Positions 56,770 through 64,000 of a stretch of 64,000 nucleotides of DNA are shown piece after piece. Under the pieces are notes generated by a model that was not told the DNA's origin, did no database searches, and saw only the letters and a program-made list of their open reading frames with translations. Both the position numbers and the translations under genes were made by a program. Positions within the stretch are counted from its first letter, which is position 1. Each line of letters opens with the position of its first letter. The DNA is taken from NCBI RefSeq assembly GCF_051195255.1, contig NZ_JBNJLK010000004.1, positions 62,001-126,000 on the forward strand, in the 5' to 3' direction. The DNA comes from Falsirhodobacter sp051195255 (GTDB lineage Bacteria; Pseudomonadota; Alphaproteobacteria; Rhodobacterales; Rhodobacteraceae).

Positions 56770-58161
56770 TCAGATGTCCCCCGGCTGCGGGCCGCTGCGC
56801 CGGTCCCACGGCACCGGAAGGTTGCAGTGCTGGCAGATCTGCGACAGGGCCTTGCGCAAACCCTCCTCCAGCGTCGGGTGATAGATGGGCTGATCCAGCA
56901 TCTCGGCCGCTGTCATCCCCTGGCTTATGGCCAGAGCGAAGTAGTGGGCCACATGTTCCCCGTCGGGCATGCACAGGGTGGCGGACAGGATATGACCCTC
57001 CCCGTCCCCTTCCAGCCGGACGAAGCCGCGATTGTGCGCCTCGGCCCGGGCGCGGCCCTGATCGGCGTAGTCCGCACGACCGGTGACGGTCTCCACCCCC
57101 TCTGGCACATGGCCCACGGTCGCTACATTGGGATGGGTGAAAGTGATCGCCATCGGCACCTTTCGTTCGGCGGCCAGAATGTTCGACAGGTTGGCGGCGT
57201 TGCGGCCCGCGATGCTGCCCTCGGCCGTCGCCTCGTGCAACACGGGGCGGTCGTGGTTGGCATCGCCCGCGATGAAAATCGTGGAGGATCCGCAGCGCAG
57301 GGTGGCGTGGTCGAATTCAGGCGTGCCGTGGTCGTCAAGAACCAGACCCGTCGTTTCCAGTCCCAGCCCCTTCAGCGCGGGCGGACGACCCGCCGCCACG
57401 AGCACCCGGTCCACGACGACCGAACCTTGCTCCCAGTCCAGTCGGGCCCCCGCCCCATCCCGCGCGACCTTGACCTTCGCCTCCAGATGCACGGCCATGT
57501 CCTCACGCAGGAAGTCGGCCATGCGCGCCGCTTCCTCCCCCTTCAGGCCCGCAACGCCAGAGCCCGAGTCCAGAAGCGTCACCTCCACCCCCAAGCGGGC
57601 GAAGGCCTGCGCCAGCTCGGCGCCCAACGATCCCGCGCCGATCACCGCAAGCCGTTTCGGAAAATCCTCCAGCTCGAACACCGTCTCGTTCGTCAGCACC
57701 AGGTCGGAGACGACGTCGTAATCCTCGGGAACCGAAGGGGTGGCGCCGGTCGCGATGACGATGGCCTTGGCCGTCACACGCTCCCCGCCCTCCAGTTCCA
57801 GGGTGGTGGCGGAGGTGAAGCGCGCCTTGCCCTTCAGCTTTTGCGGAACCCGTTCAAAGCTGTCCTTCACCCCGGCCACGAAATGATCCCGCAAGGCACG
57901 GACGCGGGCCATGACGGCCTTGCCATCCACCTCGGCTGTCGCCATCACGCCGAATTCCGGCGCCTGCCGCACCGAATGGGCGGCCTGCGCGGCCGCGATC
58001 AGCAGCTTCGACGGCATGCACCCCACGGCCGCGCAGGTGGTGCCGCGAAAGGCCGGGTCGATCAGGACGGTGCGCGCCCCGTTCTTGCGGGCATGGCGTT
58101 CCGCCGCGAGGCCGGCGGTTCCCGCGCCGATCACGGCCACGTCGCAGTCGATGGATGTCAT
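56770..58161 (-). CDS. Dihydrolipoyl dehydrogenase-like FAD disulfide oxidoreductase
   Basis: 463 residues. FAD-binding GAGTAG at 12-17, redox pair Cys43-Cys48 in GTTCAAVGCMPSK, NAD-binding GAGSLGAELA, and the C-terminal YHPTLEEG with the catalytic His-Glu. This is the Lpd fold, but no 2-oxoacid dehydrogenase genes are near. The AAV between the cysteines differs from the LNV of housekeeping Lpd, so it may serve another thiol or quinone reaction. AAAGGAG precedes ATG 58161. Confidence 0.82.
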   Translation of the reverse strand: MTSIDCDVAVIGAGTAGLAAERHARKNGARTVLIDPAFRGTTCAAVGCMPSKLLIAAAQAAHSVRQAPEFGVMATAEVDGKAVMARVRALRDHFVAGVKDSFERVPQKLKGKARFTSATTLELEGGERVTAKAIVIATGATPSVPEDYDVVSDLVLTNETVFELEDFPKRLAVIGAGSLGAELAQAFARLGVEVTLLDSGSGVAGLKGEEAARMADFLREDMAVHLEAKVKVARDGAGARLDWEQGSVVVDRVLVAAGRPPALKGLGLETTGLVLDDHGTPEFDHATLRCGSSTIFIAGDANHDRPVLHEATAEGSIAGRNAANLSNILAAERKVPMAITFTHPNVATVGHVPEGVETVTGRADYADQGRARAEAHNRGFVRLEGDGEGHILSATLCMPDGEHVAHYFALAISQGMTAAEMLDQPIYHPTLEEGLRKALSQICQHCNLPVPWDRRSGPQPGDI

Positions 58162-58258
58162 GGTGTTCTCCTTTGCGGGCAGGAACACGCTGGCAAAGGT
58201 CCGGGTTCCGGGAACCCCCGGCCCGACCGGAAGGTTCACCCTGCAAAAGGAGACACCG

Positions 58259-58414
58259 ATGACCCGCGAGAACGATCCCCATAATGATGCCGAGAAGATC
58301 CGGGACGAACGCGCCCGCGCCGCCCGGTCCGAGGAGGAGCGTCGCAAGATCAAGGACAGCCCGGTGGAACCCCTGCTGAAGGAGCCGGGCCGCAACACGA
58401 AGGAATGGGACTGA
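58259..58414 (+). CDS. Small charged hypothetical protein (51 aa)
   Basis: 51 residues, almost all charged or polar (MTRENDPHNDAEKIRDERAR and onward, ending GRNTKEWD), likely a helical hairpin or disordered. AAAAGGAG precedes the ATG. No family recognised. It lies one base before the TTG start of the membrane-anchored hypothetical gene, so the two form a unit. Two imperfect stress-promoter-like boxes lie upstream (58182-58236). Confidence 0.6.
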   Translation: MTRENDPHNDAEKIRDERARAARSEEERRKIKDSPVEPLLKEPGRNTKEWD

Positions 58415-58415
58415 T

Positions 58416-59060
58416 TTGCTGCCCTTGCTTCTTGAATACGCACCGCTGATCTCGGCCGGGCTGACCGGCGTGACGGCGGCGATCTGGATCGTCTACCTGA
58501 ACGTCTTCCTGATGAGCTATCGGCGGCAGCACTGCCCCTCGATCCTCATCACCTCGGGCGCGGGGCGGGGGCTGAATTCCCACTGCTTCGTGACCAACCT
58601 GGGGCTGGAGCCGGTGTTTCTTCTGGACATCGTGCTGGACGCCCGCACCACGGACGGGCAGCGCCTGCATGCCGTGATTCCCGAACGCAACGAACGCCAC
58701 AGCGATGACGAAAGCCCCGACACCGACGCCCGTTGGGCCACGAACCTTGGTCCGCTGGCAAGCGGAGAGGAAAAGGATATCGGCCGCTTCACCACCCTGA
58801 TCCAGCGTGCGCGGGCCGAGAACCCGGATTGGGCGGAGGATCTGACCTTCCGCTCCCTAAAGATCACCGTGGTGGCCGTAACTGCCAGCCGGGCCGAGTT
58901 GTATGGAGCCGAGCGGGAGTATGTTCTGGGCGAAGACCGGCACGGCCATGCCTGCCTGCGGCCCACGACCATCAAGGCGCGGCAGATTGACAGCTTCTTT
59001 GGCCGCCGGGCCTTGGGGCGCGTACTGCGCGAAGATCTGGGCCTGATGGACAACCCATAG
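58416..59060 (+). CDS. Membrane-anchored hypothetical protein
   Basis: 214 residues. One membrane helix at about 11-33, a short basic stretch (SYRRQH), then a soluble beta-rich domain with a conserved-looking LNSHCFVTNLGLEPVFLLDI. I do not recognise a family. The start is TTG, two bases after the preceding stop, with GGAATGGGA upstream; the next in-frame ATG is at the end of the membrane helix and would remove it. It ends before a strong shared terminator. Confidence 0.68.
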   Translation: MLPLLLEYAPLISAGLTGVTAAIWIVYLNVFLMSYRRQHCPSILITSGAGRGLNSHCFVTNLGLEPVFLLDIVLDARTTDGQRLHAVIPERNERHSDDESPDTDARWATNLGPLASGEEKDIGRFTTLIQRARAENPDWAEDLTFRSLKITVVAVTASRAELYGAEREYVLGEDRHGHACLRPTTIKARQIDSFFGRRALGRVLREDLGLMDNP

Positions 59061-59062
59061 AA

Positions 59063-59089
59063 AAAGGCCCGCCAGAACGGCGGGCCTTT
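59063..59089. terminator. Bidirectional terminator between the hypothetical gene and rpsI
   Basis: 11-bp perfect stem AAAGGCCCGCC / GGCGGGCCTTT with a 5-base loop. A/T ends on both sides allow use on both strands; on the minus strand TTTTT follows. Confidence 0.9.
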
Positions 59090-59106
59090 CCAAAACTGCA
59101 AGCGGA

Positions 59107-59592
59107 TCAGCGCTTGGAGAACTGGAAGCTGCGGCGGGCTTTGGCCTTACCGTATTTCTTCCGTTCCACGACACGGCTGTCACGCGTCAGGAAGCCGGCG
59201 GCTTTCAGCGCGGCGCGCAGCGTGGGATCGTAGAGTTGCAGGGCTTTCGACACGCCGTGCTTCACGGCACCGGCCTGACCCGAAAGACCGCCGCCGGCGA
59301 CCGTGGCCACGACGTCGAACTGACCTTCGCGGTTGGCGATCGTGAACGGCTGGCGCAGGATCATCTGCAGCACGGGACGGGCGAAGTAGGTCGCCATTTC
59401 CTTGCCATTGACGGTGACCTTGCCCGAACCCGGCTTGATCCAGACACGGGCGACCGCGTCCTTGCGCTTGCCGGTGGCATAGGCGCGGCCCTGCGCGTCG
59501 CGGACGGCTTCGCGCAGCGGCGTTTCCGCCTGAACCGGAGCGGACTCCGACACGGCCGATTTCAGATCGTCGAGGGATTTGATGTCAGCCAT
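59107..59592 (-). CDS. rpsI: 30S ribosomal protein S9
   Basis: 161 residues, about 30 longer than E. coli S9 because of the N-terminal acidic extension usual in alphaproteobacteria. The conserved core (YATGKRKDAVARVWIKPGSG) and the end KARRSFQFSKR are intact; the C-terminal Lys-Arg reaches toward the P-site tRNA. It follows rplM by 2 bases, the standard L13-S9 operon, and ends at a strong terminator. Confidence 0.98.
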   Translation of the reverse strand: MADIKSLDDLKSAVSESAPVQAETPLREAVRDAQGRAYATGKRKDAVARVWIKPGSGKVTVNGKEMATYFARPVLQMILRQPFTIANREGQFDVVATVAGGGLSGQAGAVKHGVSKALQLYDPTLRAALKAAGFLTRDSRVVERKKYGKAKARRSFQFSKR

Positions 59593-59594
59593 GA

Positions 59595-60059
59595 TCAGGC
59601 GCTCCGCGTGTTTTTCGGGTTCAGCGACGCAACGTCGAGAACGGTCGGCTGCTGAGCTTCGTGCGGATGTTCGGCGCTGGCGTAGACGCGCAGGTTCGTC
59701 ATCTGCTGACGACCGAGGCTGTTGCGGGTGATCATGCGCTCGACGGCCTTGGTCACCACACGCTCGGGGTGGGCGCCGTCCAGCACTTGTGCCACGGTGC
59801 GGAACTTGATGCCGCCCGGGTGGCCGGTGTGCCAGTAGTAACGCTTGTCGGCGCGCTTGTTGCCCGTCATCTGCACCTTGTCGGCGTTGATGACGATGAC
59901 GTTGTCACCCATGTCCATGTGGGGGGTGAACGTCGGCTTGTGCTTGCCGCGCAGGATGCTGGCGACGATCGTGGCGAGGCGGCCCAGAACGATGCCTTCG
60001 GCATCGATCAGGATCCACTTCTTCTCGATGTCCGCCGGGGTAGCGGTAAAGGTTTTCAT
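59595..60059 (-). CDS. rplM: 50S ribosomal protein L13
   Basis: 154 residues. The opening MKTFTATPADIEKKWILIDA and GRLATIVASILRGKHKPTFTPHMD are typical. ATG 60059 is preferred over the GTG just before it; AGGG lies at normal spacing. It is the first gene of rplM-rpsI, with a clear promoter and a short leader that can form a hairpin. Confidence 0.98.
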   Translation of the reverse strand: MKTFTATPADIEKKWILIDAEGIVLGRLATIVASILRGKHKPTFTPHMDMGDNVIVINADKVQMTGNKRADKRYYWHTGHPGGIKFRTVAQVLDGAHPERVVTKAVERMITRNSLGRQQMTNLRVYASAEHPHEAQQPTVLDVASLNPKNTRSA

Positions 60060-60079
60060 CACTGAACCCTAATCGAAGT

Positions 60080-60097
60080 GGGGCGAGGCAGAGCCCC
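60080..60097 (-). other. Hairpin in the rplM leader
   Basis: GGGGC / GCCCC with an 8-base loop, lying in the transcript between the predicted start (about 60105) and the rplM ATG. L13 mRNA leaders are known regulatory sites in other bacteria; this one is too short to match any of them by eye. Confidence 0.35.
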
Positions 60098-60111
60098 GCG
60101 ATTGATGAGGG

Positions 60112-60140
60112 TGTATCCTTTATTCCCGTTCCCGCGTCAA
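60112..60140 (-). promoter_or_regulatory. Promoter of rplM-rpsI
   Basis: Minus strand TTGACG (60140-60135), 17-base spacer, GATACA (60117-60112). Good -35, weaker -10, 52 bases before the rplM ATG. Confidence 0.6.
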
Positions 60141-60205
60141 GCGCCACAACCGTGATTTAATCACGTAAAATCAGCGTCTTGAAAGAACGGTATTTTAATA
60201 CCCCA

Positions 60206-60979
60206 TCAACGCAGGCGCGGAGGACGCTCCGGATCGGTTCCGGGGGCCCGGTTGGCGGGCCGTTCGGGCGCCTGGGGTGCGGGCATGTCCAGCCGCATCC
60301 CGATCTCGGCCATGCGGCGCGCGGCCGGGCCGTCCGGCAAGCACACCACGTCCATCTCCCCCGCATCGATCCCCGAGAAGGTGAGCGCTTCGGCTGCGGA
60401 ACGGGCCAGCGCCTCCTCCGCCTCCTCGCGCGCGCCGATGAAGGCCAGAAGATGCCCGTGTCGCCCGTCCGAATAGGACACGCCCGCCAGAAGGGCGTGG
60501 CTGGCAAGGCCGCCGGCATGGGCCAGCTTCTGCCCCAACGCGTCCAGAAGGCGCTGCGGCACCTGCGGCGGCAGGAAGGCCGTGGGCACCGCCTCGGCCT
60601 GTTCGGGCGCATGGTCCAGCGTGCCGGCCAGCCAGTCCACGGCTTCGGGCGGAAGCAGCATGGCACTGTCGGCGCCAAGGTTGACGGCAAGGCCGACCCC
60701 CTGCCCCGCCAGCTGCCGCGCGATCACCCGCCCCGGAAGGGCCGCATACGTGTTGGTGATGCCGGTGAAGGCCGACAGCTTTTCATCGCTGTCGAAGGCG
60801 AGGACGTAGGGCCCGTCCTCCAGCGGAAAGAGTTTCGGCGTGACGGCGCCTTCCCGCGCTTCCCCATCGGTCAGGCAGACCAGCTCGGACTCGGCCAGAC
60901 GTTCGTAATAGGTCAGACGCGCGGCGTCGTCGGCGTCATCGGCGGCCATCTGCGCATAGGCATGATCAAGGGGGGTCAT
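60206..60979 (-). CDS. SseB-family protein
   Basis: 257 residues. The N-terminal half has the SseB pattern (ARLTYYERLAESELVCL, then LFPLEDGPYVLAFDSDEKLSAF and LLPPEAVDWL). The C-terminal half is a second, looser domain with a proline-rich tail. SseB-like proteins are cytoplasmic and poorly understood; the name comes from enhanced serine sensitivity in E. coli. No partner gene. It diverges from the capsule operon. Confidence 0.78.
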   Translation of the reverse strand: MTPLDHAYAQMAADDADDAARLTYYERLAESELVCLTDGEAREGAVTPKLFPLEDGPYVLAFDSDEKLSAFTGITNTYAALPGRVIARQLAGQGVGLAVNLGADSAMLLPPEAVDWLAGTLDHAPEQAEAVPTAFLPPQVPQRLLDALGQKLAHAGGLASHALLAGVSYSDGRHGHLLAFIGAREEAEEALARSAAEALTFSGIDAGEMDVVCLPDGPAARRMAEIGMRLDMPAPQAPERPANRAPGTDPERPPRLR

Positions 60980-61066
60980 CGCATTCTCCGTGGCGGCGGG
61001 GCTGGACCAGCCATCCTACGATTCCCGCCGGAACGCCAGCCCCCGGCATGGCAGGAATCTTAACGA

Positions 61067-61094
61067 TGACCCGCCATGATTGTCATGTGGGTCA
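61067..61094. promoter_or_regulatory. Imperfect palindrome over the capsule promoter, candidate operator
   Basis: TGACCC-GC-CATGA, a TTG centre, TCATG-T-GGGTCA: two 5-bp CATGA/TCATG arms and TGACCC/GGGTCA outer arms. The -35 hexamer TTGTCA (61080-61085) lies at its centre. A bound regulator would block or alter transcription. Confidence 0.5.
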
Positions 61095-61108
61095 GCCTGT
61101 CGTAGAGG
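61080..61108 (+). promoter_or_regulatory. Probable promoter of the kpsT-kpsE-kdsA operon
   Basis: TTGTCA (61080-61085), 17-base spacer, TAGAGG (61103-61108), about 56 bases before the kpsT ATG. Confidence 0.5.
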
Positions 61109-61164
61109 TTGAAGCGGGGTGCGCCCCCGATCCCGCAGGACAACGCGCAGGTCAGGATACTGGG

Positions 61165-61824
61165 ATGATCGAATTCAACAATGTCAGCAAGTCCTTCTGG
61201 ACGGGACAGCAGCGCAAGGTGATCCTCGACAACGCCTCCTTCCGGGTGGAGATCGGGAATTCGCTGGGCATCCTGGCCCCGAACGGAACCGGCAAGACGA
61301 CGCTCATCAACATGATGGCCGGCCTGGAGAAACCCGATGAGGGCGAGGTCCGCCGCAGTTCCCGCGTGTCGTTCCCGCTGGGCTTCATGGGCGGCATCAA
61401 CCCCAAGCATTCCGCGAACGAGAACGCCCGCTACGTCGCGCGGCTCTACGGCCTTGATCCCGACTATGTGGAAAGCTTCTGCCGCTGGCTGACCGACATC
61501 AACGAATATTTCGACCAGCCCGTTTCCACCTACTCGGCCGGGATGCGGGCGCGGTTCACCTTCTCGCTCATGCTGTCGCTGGAGTTCGACATCTACCTGA
61601 TCGACGAAGGAATGCCGACCACGACGGATGTGGAATTCAACCGCAAGGCGGGTATGATCCTGCAGCAGCGGCTGGCGACCGGCACCATGGTCATCGTGTC
61701 CCACCAGCCCAAGACGCTGGAAAAATTCTGCAAGACGGCCGCCGTGCTGCGGAACGGCCAGCTTTACATGTTCGAATCTCTCGAGGAGGCGAAGCGCCTT
61801 TATGACTACCAAGCTCACAGCTAA
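61165..61824 (+). CDS. kpsT: Capsular polysaccharide ABC exporter ATPase (KpsT-like)
   Basis: 219 residues. Walker A APNGTGKTT at 38-46, the shortened signature YSAGM at 123-127 typical of KpsT/Wzt (instead of LSGGQ), and Walker B YLIDEGM at 144-150. It powers export of group 2-type capsule through the inner membrane. Its permease KpsM is not adjacent: the gene before it is on the other strand. AGGA precedes ATG 61165. The end overlaps kpsE by 23 bases. Confidence 0.9.
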   Translation: MIEFNNVSKSFWTGQQRKVILDNASFRVEIGNSLGILAPNGTGKTTLINMMAGLEKPDEGEVRRSSRVSFPLGFMGGINPKHSANENARYVARLYGLDPDYVESFCRWLTDINEYFDQPVSTYSAGMRARFTFSLMLSLEFDIYLIDEGMPTTTDVEFNRKAGMILQQRLATGTMVIVSHQPKTLEKFCKTAAVLRNGQLYMFESLEEAKRLYDYQAHS

Positions 61825-63388
61825 GCGCTATCGCACCCGCCCGCCCGAACCGACGGACCCGCACCCGGCCTCGCAGCTGCGCCCCGAGGACCTGTTCATG
61901 GAGCCCGATGACGGCCTTGGACCGGGGATCAACCGCGCCACGCCCAGCCAGCCGCCTTCCGACCAACGCATCACCGCGGACGAGATCGCGGCCGTGGAGG
62001 GCGAGAACCTGACCGGGCGCCAGTTGCGGCTGGCCCGTCGCATCGCCGCCAAGCACAACATCCAGGCATCGTCCGACCACATGGCGGTCATCCTGCTGCG
62101 CCGGTCGGGGATCGACCCGTTCCAGCGCGCCTCGTTGATGGATCTGGTCGTGTCCAGCCGACAGGCGGAAACGGGAACGCCGAACCTGCCGCAGAAGATG
62201 CAGCCGATCCAGCTTCCATCGACCGAACAGCGGGCCCAGGAAAGCCACCTGCGCGAGCTGCGCCAGATCCAGCAGGACATCGCGCGCCGTCGCCAGCGCA
62301 AGCTGATGCTTCTGGGCCTGCGGCTGGCCTTCTTCGTGCTGCTGCCGACCATCATCGCCGGCTACTACTTCTATGTGATCGCGACGCCGCTTTATTCGGC
62401 CAAGTCCGAATTCGTGATCCAGACGTCCCAGAACCCGACGCAGCCCAGCAGCAGCATGCTGTCCACCTCTCCGCTGCAGGTGATCCAGGATTCCATCGCC
62501 GTCCAGGGCTACCTTCAATCGCGCGAGGCGATGGAACGGCTGAACACCGACCTCGGCTTCCGGGAGCATTTCGCGTCCGAAGAGATCGATCCGCTCCAAC
62601 GCATCCCTGAAAGCGCAACGATGGAGGATGTGTATTCCGTCTACAAACGTAACGTGAAGATCTCGTTCGACCCGACCGAAGGCATCACGCGGATGGAGGT
62701 CATCGCCGAGGACCCGCAGACCGCCGTCGCGTTTTCCGAGGCGCTGATCGGCTACGCCGAGGAGCAGGTCGACCAGTTGACGCAGCGGATGCGCGAAGAC
62801 CAGATGCGCGGCGCCCAGCAAGGCTACGAGAATGCCGAGCAGGCCATGCTGACCTCGCAGCAGAAGATGGTGGAGTTGCAGGAGCAGTTCCGCATGATCT
62901 CCTCGGACGTGGAGGTGTCGCTGATCACCTCGCAGCTTTCCACCCTGAACTCCCAGCTTCTGGAGGAGCGGCTGTCGCTGCAGCAGATGCAGTCGAACGC
63001 CCGTCCGAACGAGGCGCGGATGCAGCCCGTGCGCGCCCGCATCCAGCGTCTGGAGGATCAGGTGACCGAACTGCGCGGCCGTCTGACCGCTTCCAGCGGC
63101 GGGGATGAATCGATCGCCCGCCTGCAGGCGCAACTGGCGCTGGCACAGGGCGACGTGGAAATGCGGCAGATGATTTTGGGCGAATCGTTGCGCGCCATGG
63201 AAACGGCACGGGTGGAAGCCGCCCGTCAGACGCGGTATCTGTCGCGCAACGTCAATCCGGTTGCGCCGGATGCCGCCGTCTATCCCCGCGCTTTCGAGAA
63301 CACGCTGGTATCTTTGCTGGTGTTCCTCGGAATCTATCTGATGATCTCGATGACTGTCGCCATCCTGCGCGAACAGGTCTCCTCGTAA
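61802..63388 (+). CDS. kpsE: Capsule export inner-membrane/periplasmic adaptor (KpsE-like)
   Basis: 528 residues. A long cytoplasmic N-terminal part (1-169) precedes the first membrane helix (about 170-193); a periplasmic domain with long coiled coils (about 320-480) and a second helix near 500-522 follow. The helix-coil-helix plan with a Wzz-like domain (LYSAKSEFVIQTS) is KpsE/RkpR type, linking the ABC transporter to the outer-membrane exporter KpsD. E. coli KpsE is about 380 residues; the extra N-terminus is the difference. It overlaps kpsT. Confidence 0.85.
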   Translation: MTTKLTAKRYRTRPPEPTDPHPASQLRPEDLFMEPDDGLGPGINRATPSQPPSDQRITADEIAAVEGENLTGRQLRLARRIAAKHNIQASSDHMAVILLRRSGIDPFQRASLMDLVVSSRQAETGTPNLPQKMQPIQLPSTEQRAQESHLRELRQIQQDIARRRQRKLMLLGLRLAFFVLLPTIIAGYYFYVIATPLYSAKSEFVIQTSQNPTQPSSSMLSTSPLQVIQDSIAVQGYLQSREAMERLNTDLGFREHFASEEIDPLQRIPESATMEDVYSVYKRNVKISFDPTEGITRMEVIAEDPQTAVAFSEALIGYAEEQVDQLTQRMREDQMRGAQQGYENAEQAMLTSQQKMVELQEQFRMISSDVEVSLITSQLSTLNSQLLEERLSLQQMQSNARPNEARMQPVRARIQRLEDQVTELRGRLTASSGGDESIARLQAQLALAQGDVEMRQMILGESLRAMETARVEAARQTRYLSRNVNPVAPDAAVYPRAFENTLVSLLVFLGIYLMISMTVAILREQVSS

Positions 63389-63399
63389 AAGGACCCAAG

Positions 63400-64000
63400 A
63401 TGAAAACCGTCGACATCGCCGGCCTCCGCGTCGGCAACGATCTTCCTTTGTGTCTGATTGCAGGCCCCTGCCAGCTGGAAAGCCTGGACCACGCCGAAAT
63501 GATCGCCGGCCGCATGGCCGAGATCTGCGCGGCCGCCGGCGCCCAGTACGTGTTCAAGGCCAGCTATGACAAGGCCAACCGCACGTCGCTGAACGGGCGC
63601 CGCGGGCTGGGGCTGGAAGCCGGTCTGGCCGTGCTGGAAAAGATCAAGGCCAGCGGCCTGCCCGTGCTGACCGACATCCACGACATCGCGCAAGCGCGCG
63701 AGGCGGCAAAGGTCGTGGACGTGATCCAGATCCCCGCCTTCCTGTGCCGCCAGACGGACCTTCTGGTCGCGGCGGGGGAAACCGGGGCGGTCGTGAACAT
63801 CAAGAAGGGCCAGTTCCTCGCCCCCTGGGACATGGCGAACGTGGCCGAGAAGGTGTCCTCCACCGGCAACGACCGCATCCTGCTGACGGAACGGGGCACG
63901 TCCTTTGGCTACAACACCTTGGTGGCCGACATGCGTGGCCTGCCGACGATGGCGAAAACCGGCTACCCGGTCATCATGGACGCCACGCATTCGGTGCAGC
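63400..64000 (+). CDS. kdsA: Kdo-8-phosphate synthase, C-terminus cut by window edge
   Basis: 200 codons present of an expected 275-285. LCLIAGPCQLES, VFKASYDKANRTS, LTDIHDIAQA and NIKKGQFLAPWDM are the family's phosphate and substrate sites. The enzyme joins phosphoenolpyruvate and arabinose 5-phosphate to Kdo 8-phosphate for lipopolysaccharide and for the Kdo linker of capsules. Its place 11 bases after kpsE suggests capsule-linked supply. AAAAGGA precedes the ATG. The Cys-type or Asn-type metal site class cannot be fully judged from the truncated copy. Confidence 0.96.
   Translation, partial: MKTVDIAGLRVGNDLPLCLIAGPCQLESLDHAEMIAGRMAEICAAAGAQYVFKASYDKANRTSLNGRRGLGLEAGLAVLEKIKASGLPVLTDIHDIAQAREAAKVVDVIQIPAFLCRQTDLLVAAGETGAVVNIKKGQFLAPWDMANVAEKVSSTGNDRILLTERGTSFGYNTLVADMRGLPTMAKTGYPVIMDATHSVQ

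Overview
This window is high-GC chromosomal DNA from a free-living alphaproteobacterium, most likely a Rhodobacterales member (Rhodobacteraceae/Paracoccaceae). Supporting signs are the accB-accC-aat-DUF2155-MlaD-NDUFA12 neighbourhood, a GapR/DUF2312 protein, a 'component of SufBCD'-type membrane protein, a HemB without the zinc cysteines, and frequent GTG/TTG starts. Genus cannot be set from the sequence alone. Almost everything is ordinary core chromosome. I see no CRISPR array, intact insertion sequence, plasmid or replication origin.

Layout. 1-6.8 kb: a BamB-like lipoprotein (cut by the window edge) with its TPR partner, an Atm1-type ABC exporter, a LOG-family hydrolase, a host-attachment-family protein, sodB, and rpsB-tsf. 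6.8-13 kb: psuK-psuG for pseudouridine breakdown, a candidate small RNA in the following gap, a YejA-like binding protein, a CsbD-like stress protein, a DsbA-family oxidoreductase coupled to a Bcr/CflA exporter. 13-31 kb: mfd, hemB, a SYLF lipoprotein, a penicillin-acylase-family hydrolase, thyA-folA, ribD-nrdR, a YjbQ-rpoD-dnaG block and glutamate dehydrogenase. 31.6-37.3 kb: an accessory-looking segment with a G8-domain giant protein, an alanine-rich coiled-coil protein and about 0.9 kb of gene-poor, lower-GC DNA ending at tRNA-Thr(TGT). 37.4-45.6 kb: gapR, small proteins, an orphan FliM/FliN-type protein, opgG, a luciferase-like monooxygenase, kup and dedA. 45.7-53.9 kb: accBC-aat, mlaD and neighbours, clpP-clpX, an orphan sensor kinase, a metallo-hydrolase and an entericidin-like lipoprotein. 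53.9-64 kb: gabD, nhaA, an Lpd-like flavoprotein, rplM-rpsI, an SseB-like protein, and the start of a capsule export/Kdo operon (kpsT-kpsE-kdsA, cut by the window edge).

The most interesting signal is regulatory. Three unlinked small stress-type genes (host-attachment family, CsbD-like, entericidin-like) each carry a perfect GGAAC-N16/17-CGTT promoter, all 30-32 bases before the start codon. This is the pattern of the alphaproteobacterial general stress response sigma factor EcfG. Other leads are an intergenic small RNA with its own promoter and terminator, a long imperfect palindrome centred on the capsule promoter -35 box, and the G8/coiled-coil pair beside tRNA-Thr. Eight of eleven convergent gene pairs end with stop codons overlapping or within 3 bases and no terminator; the other three share strong symmetric hairpins.
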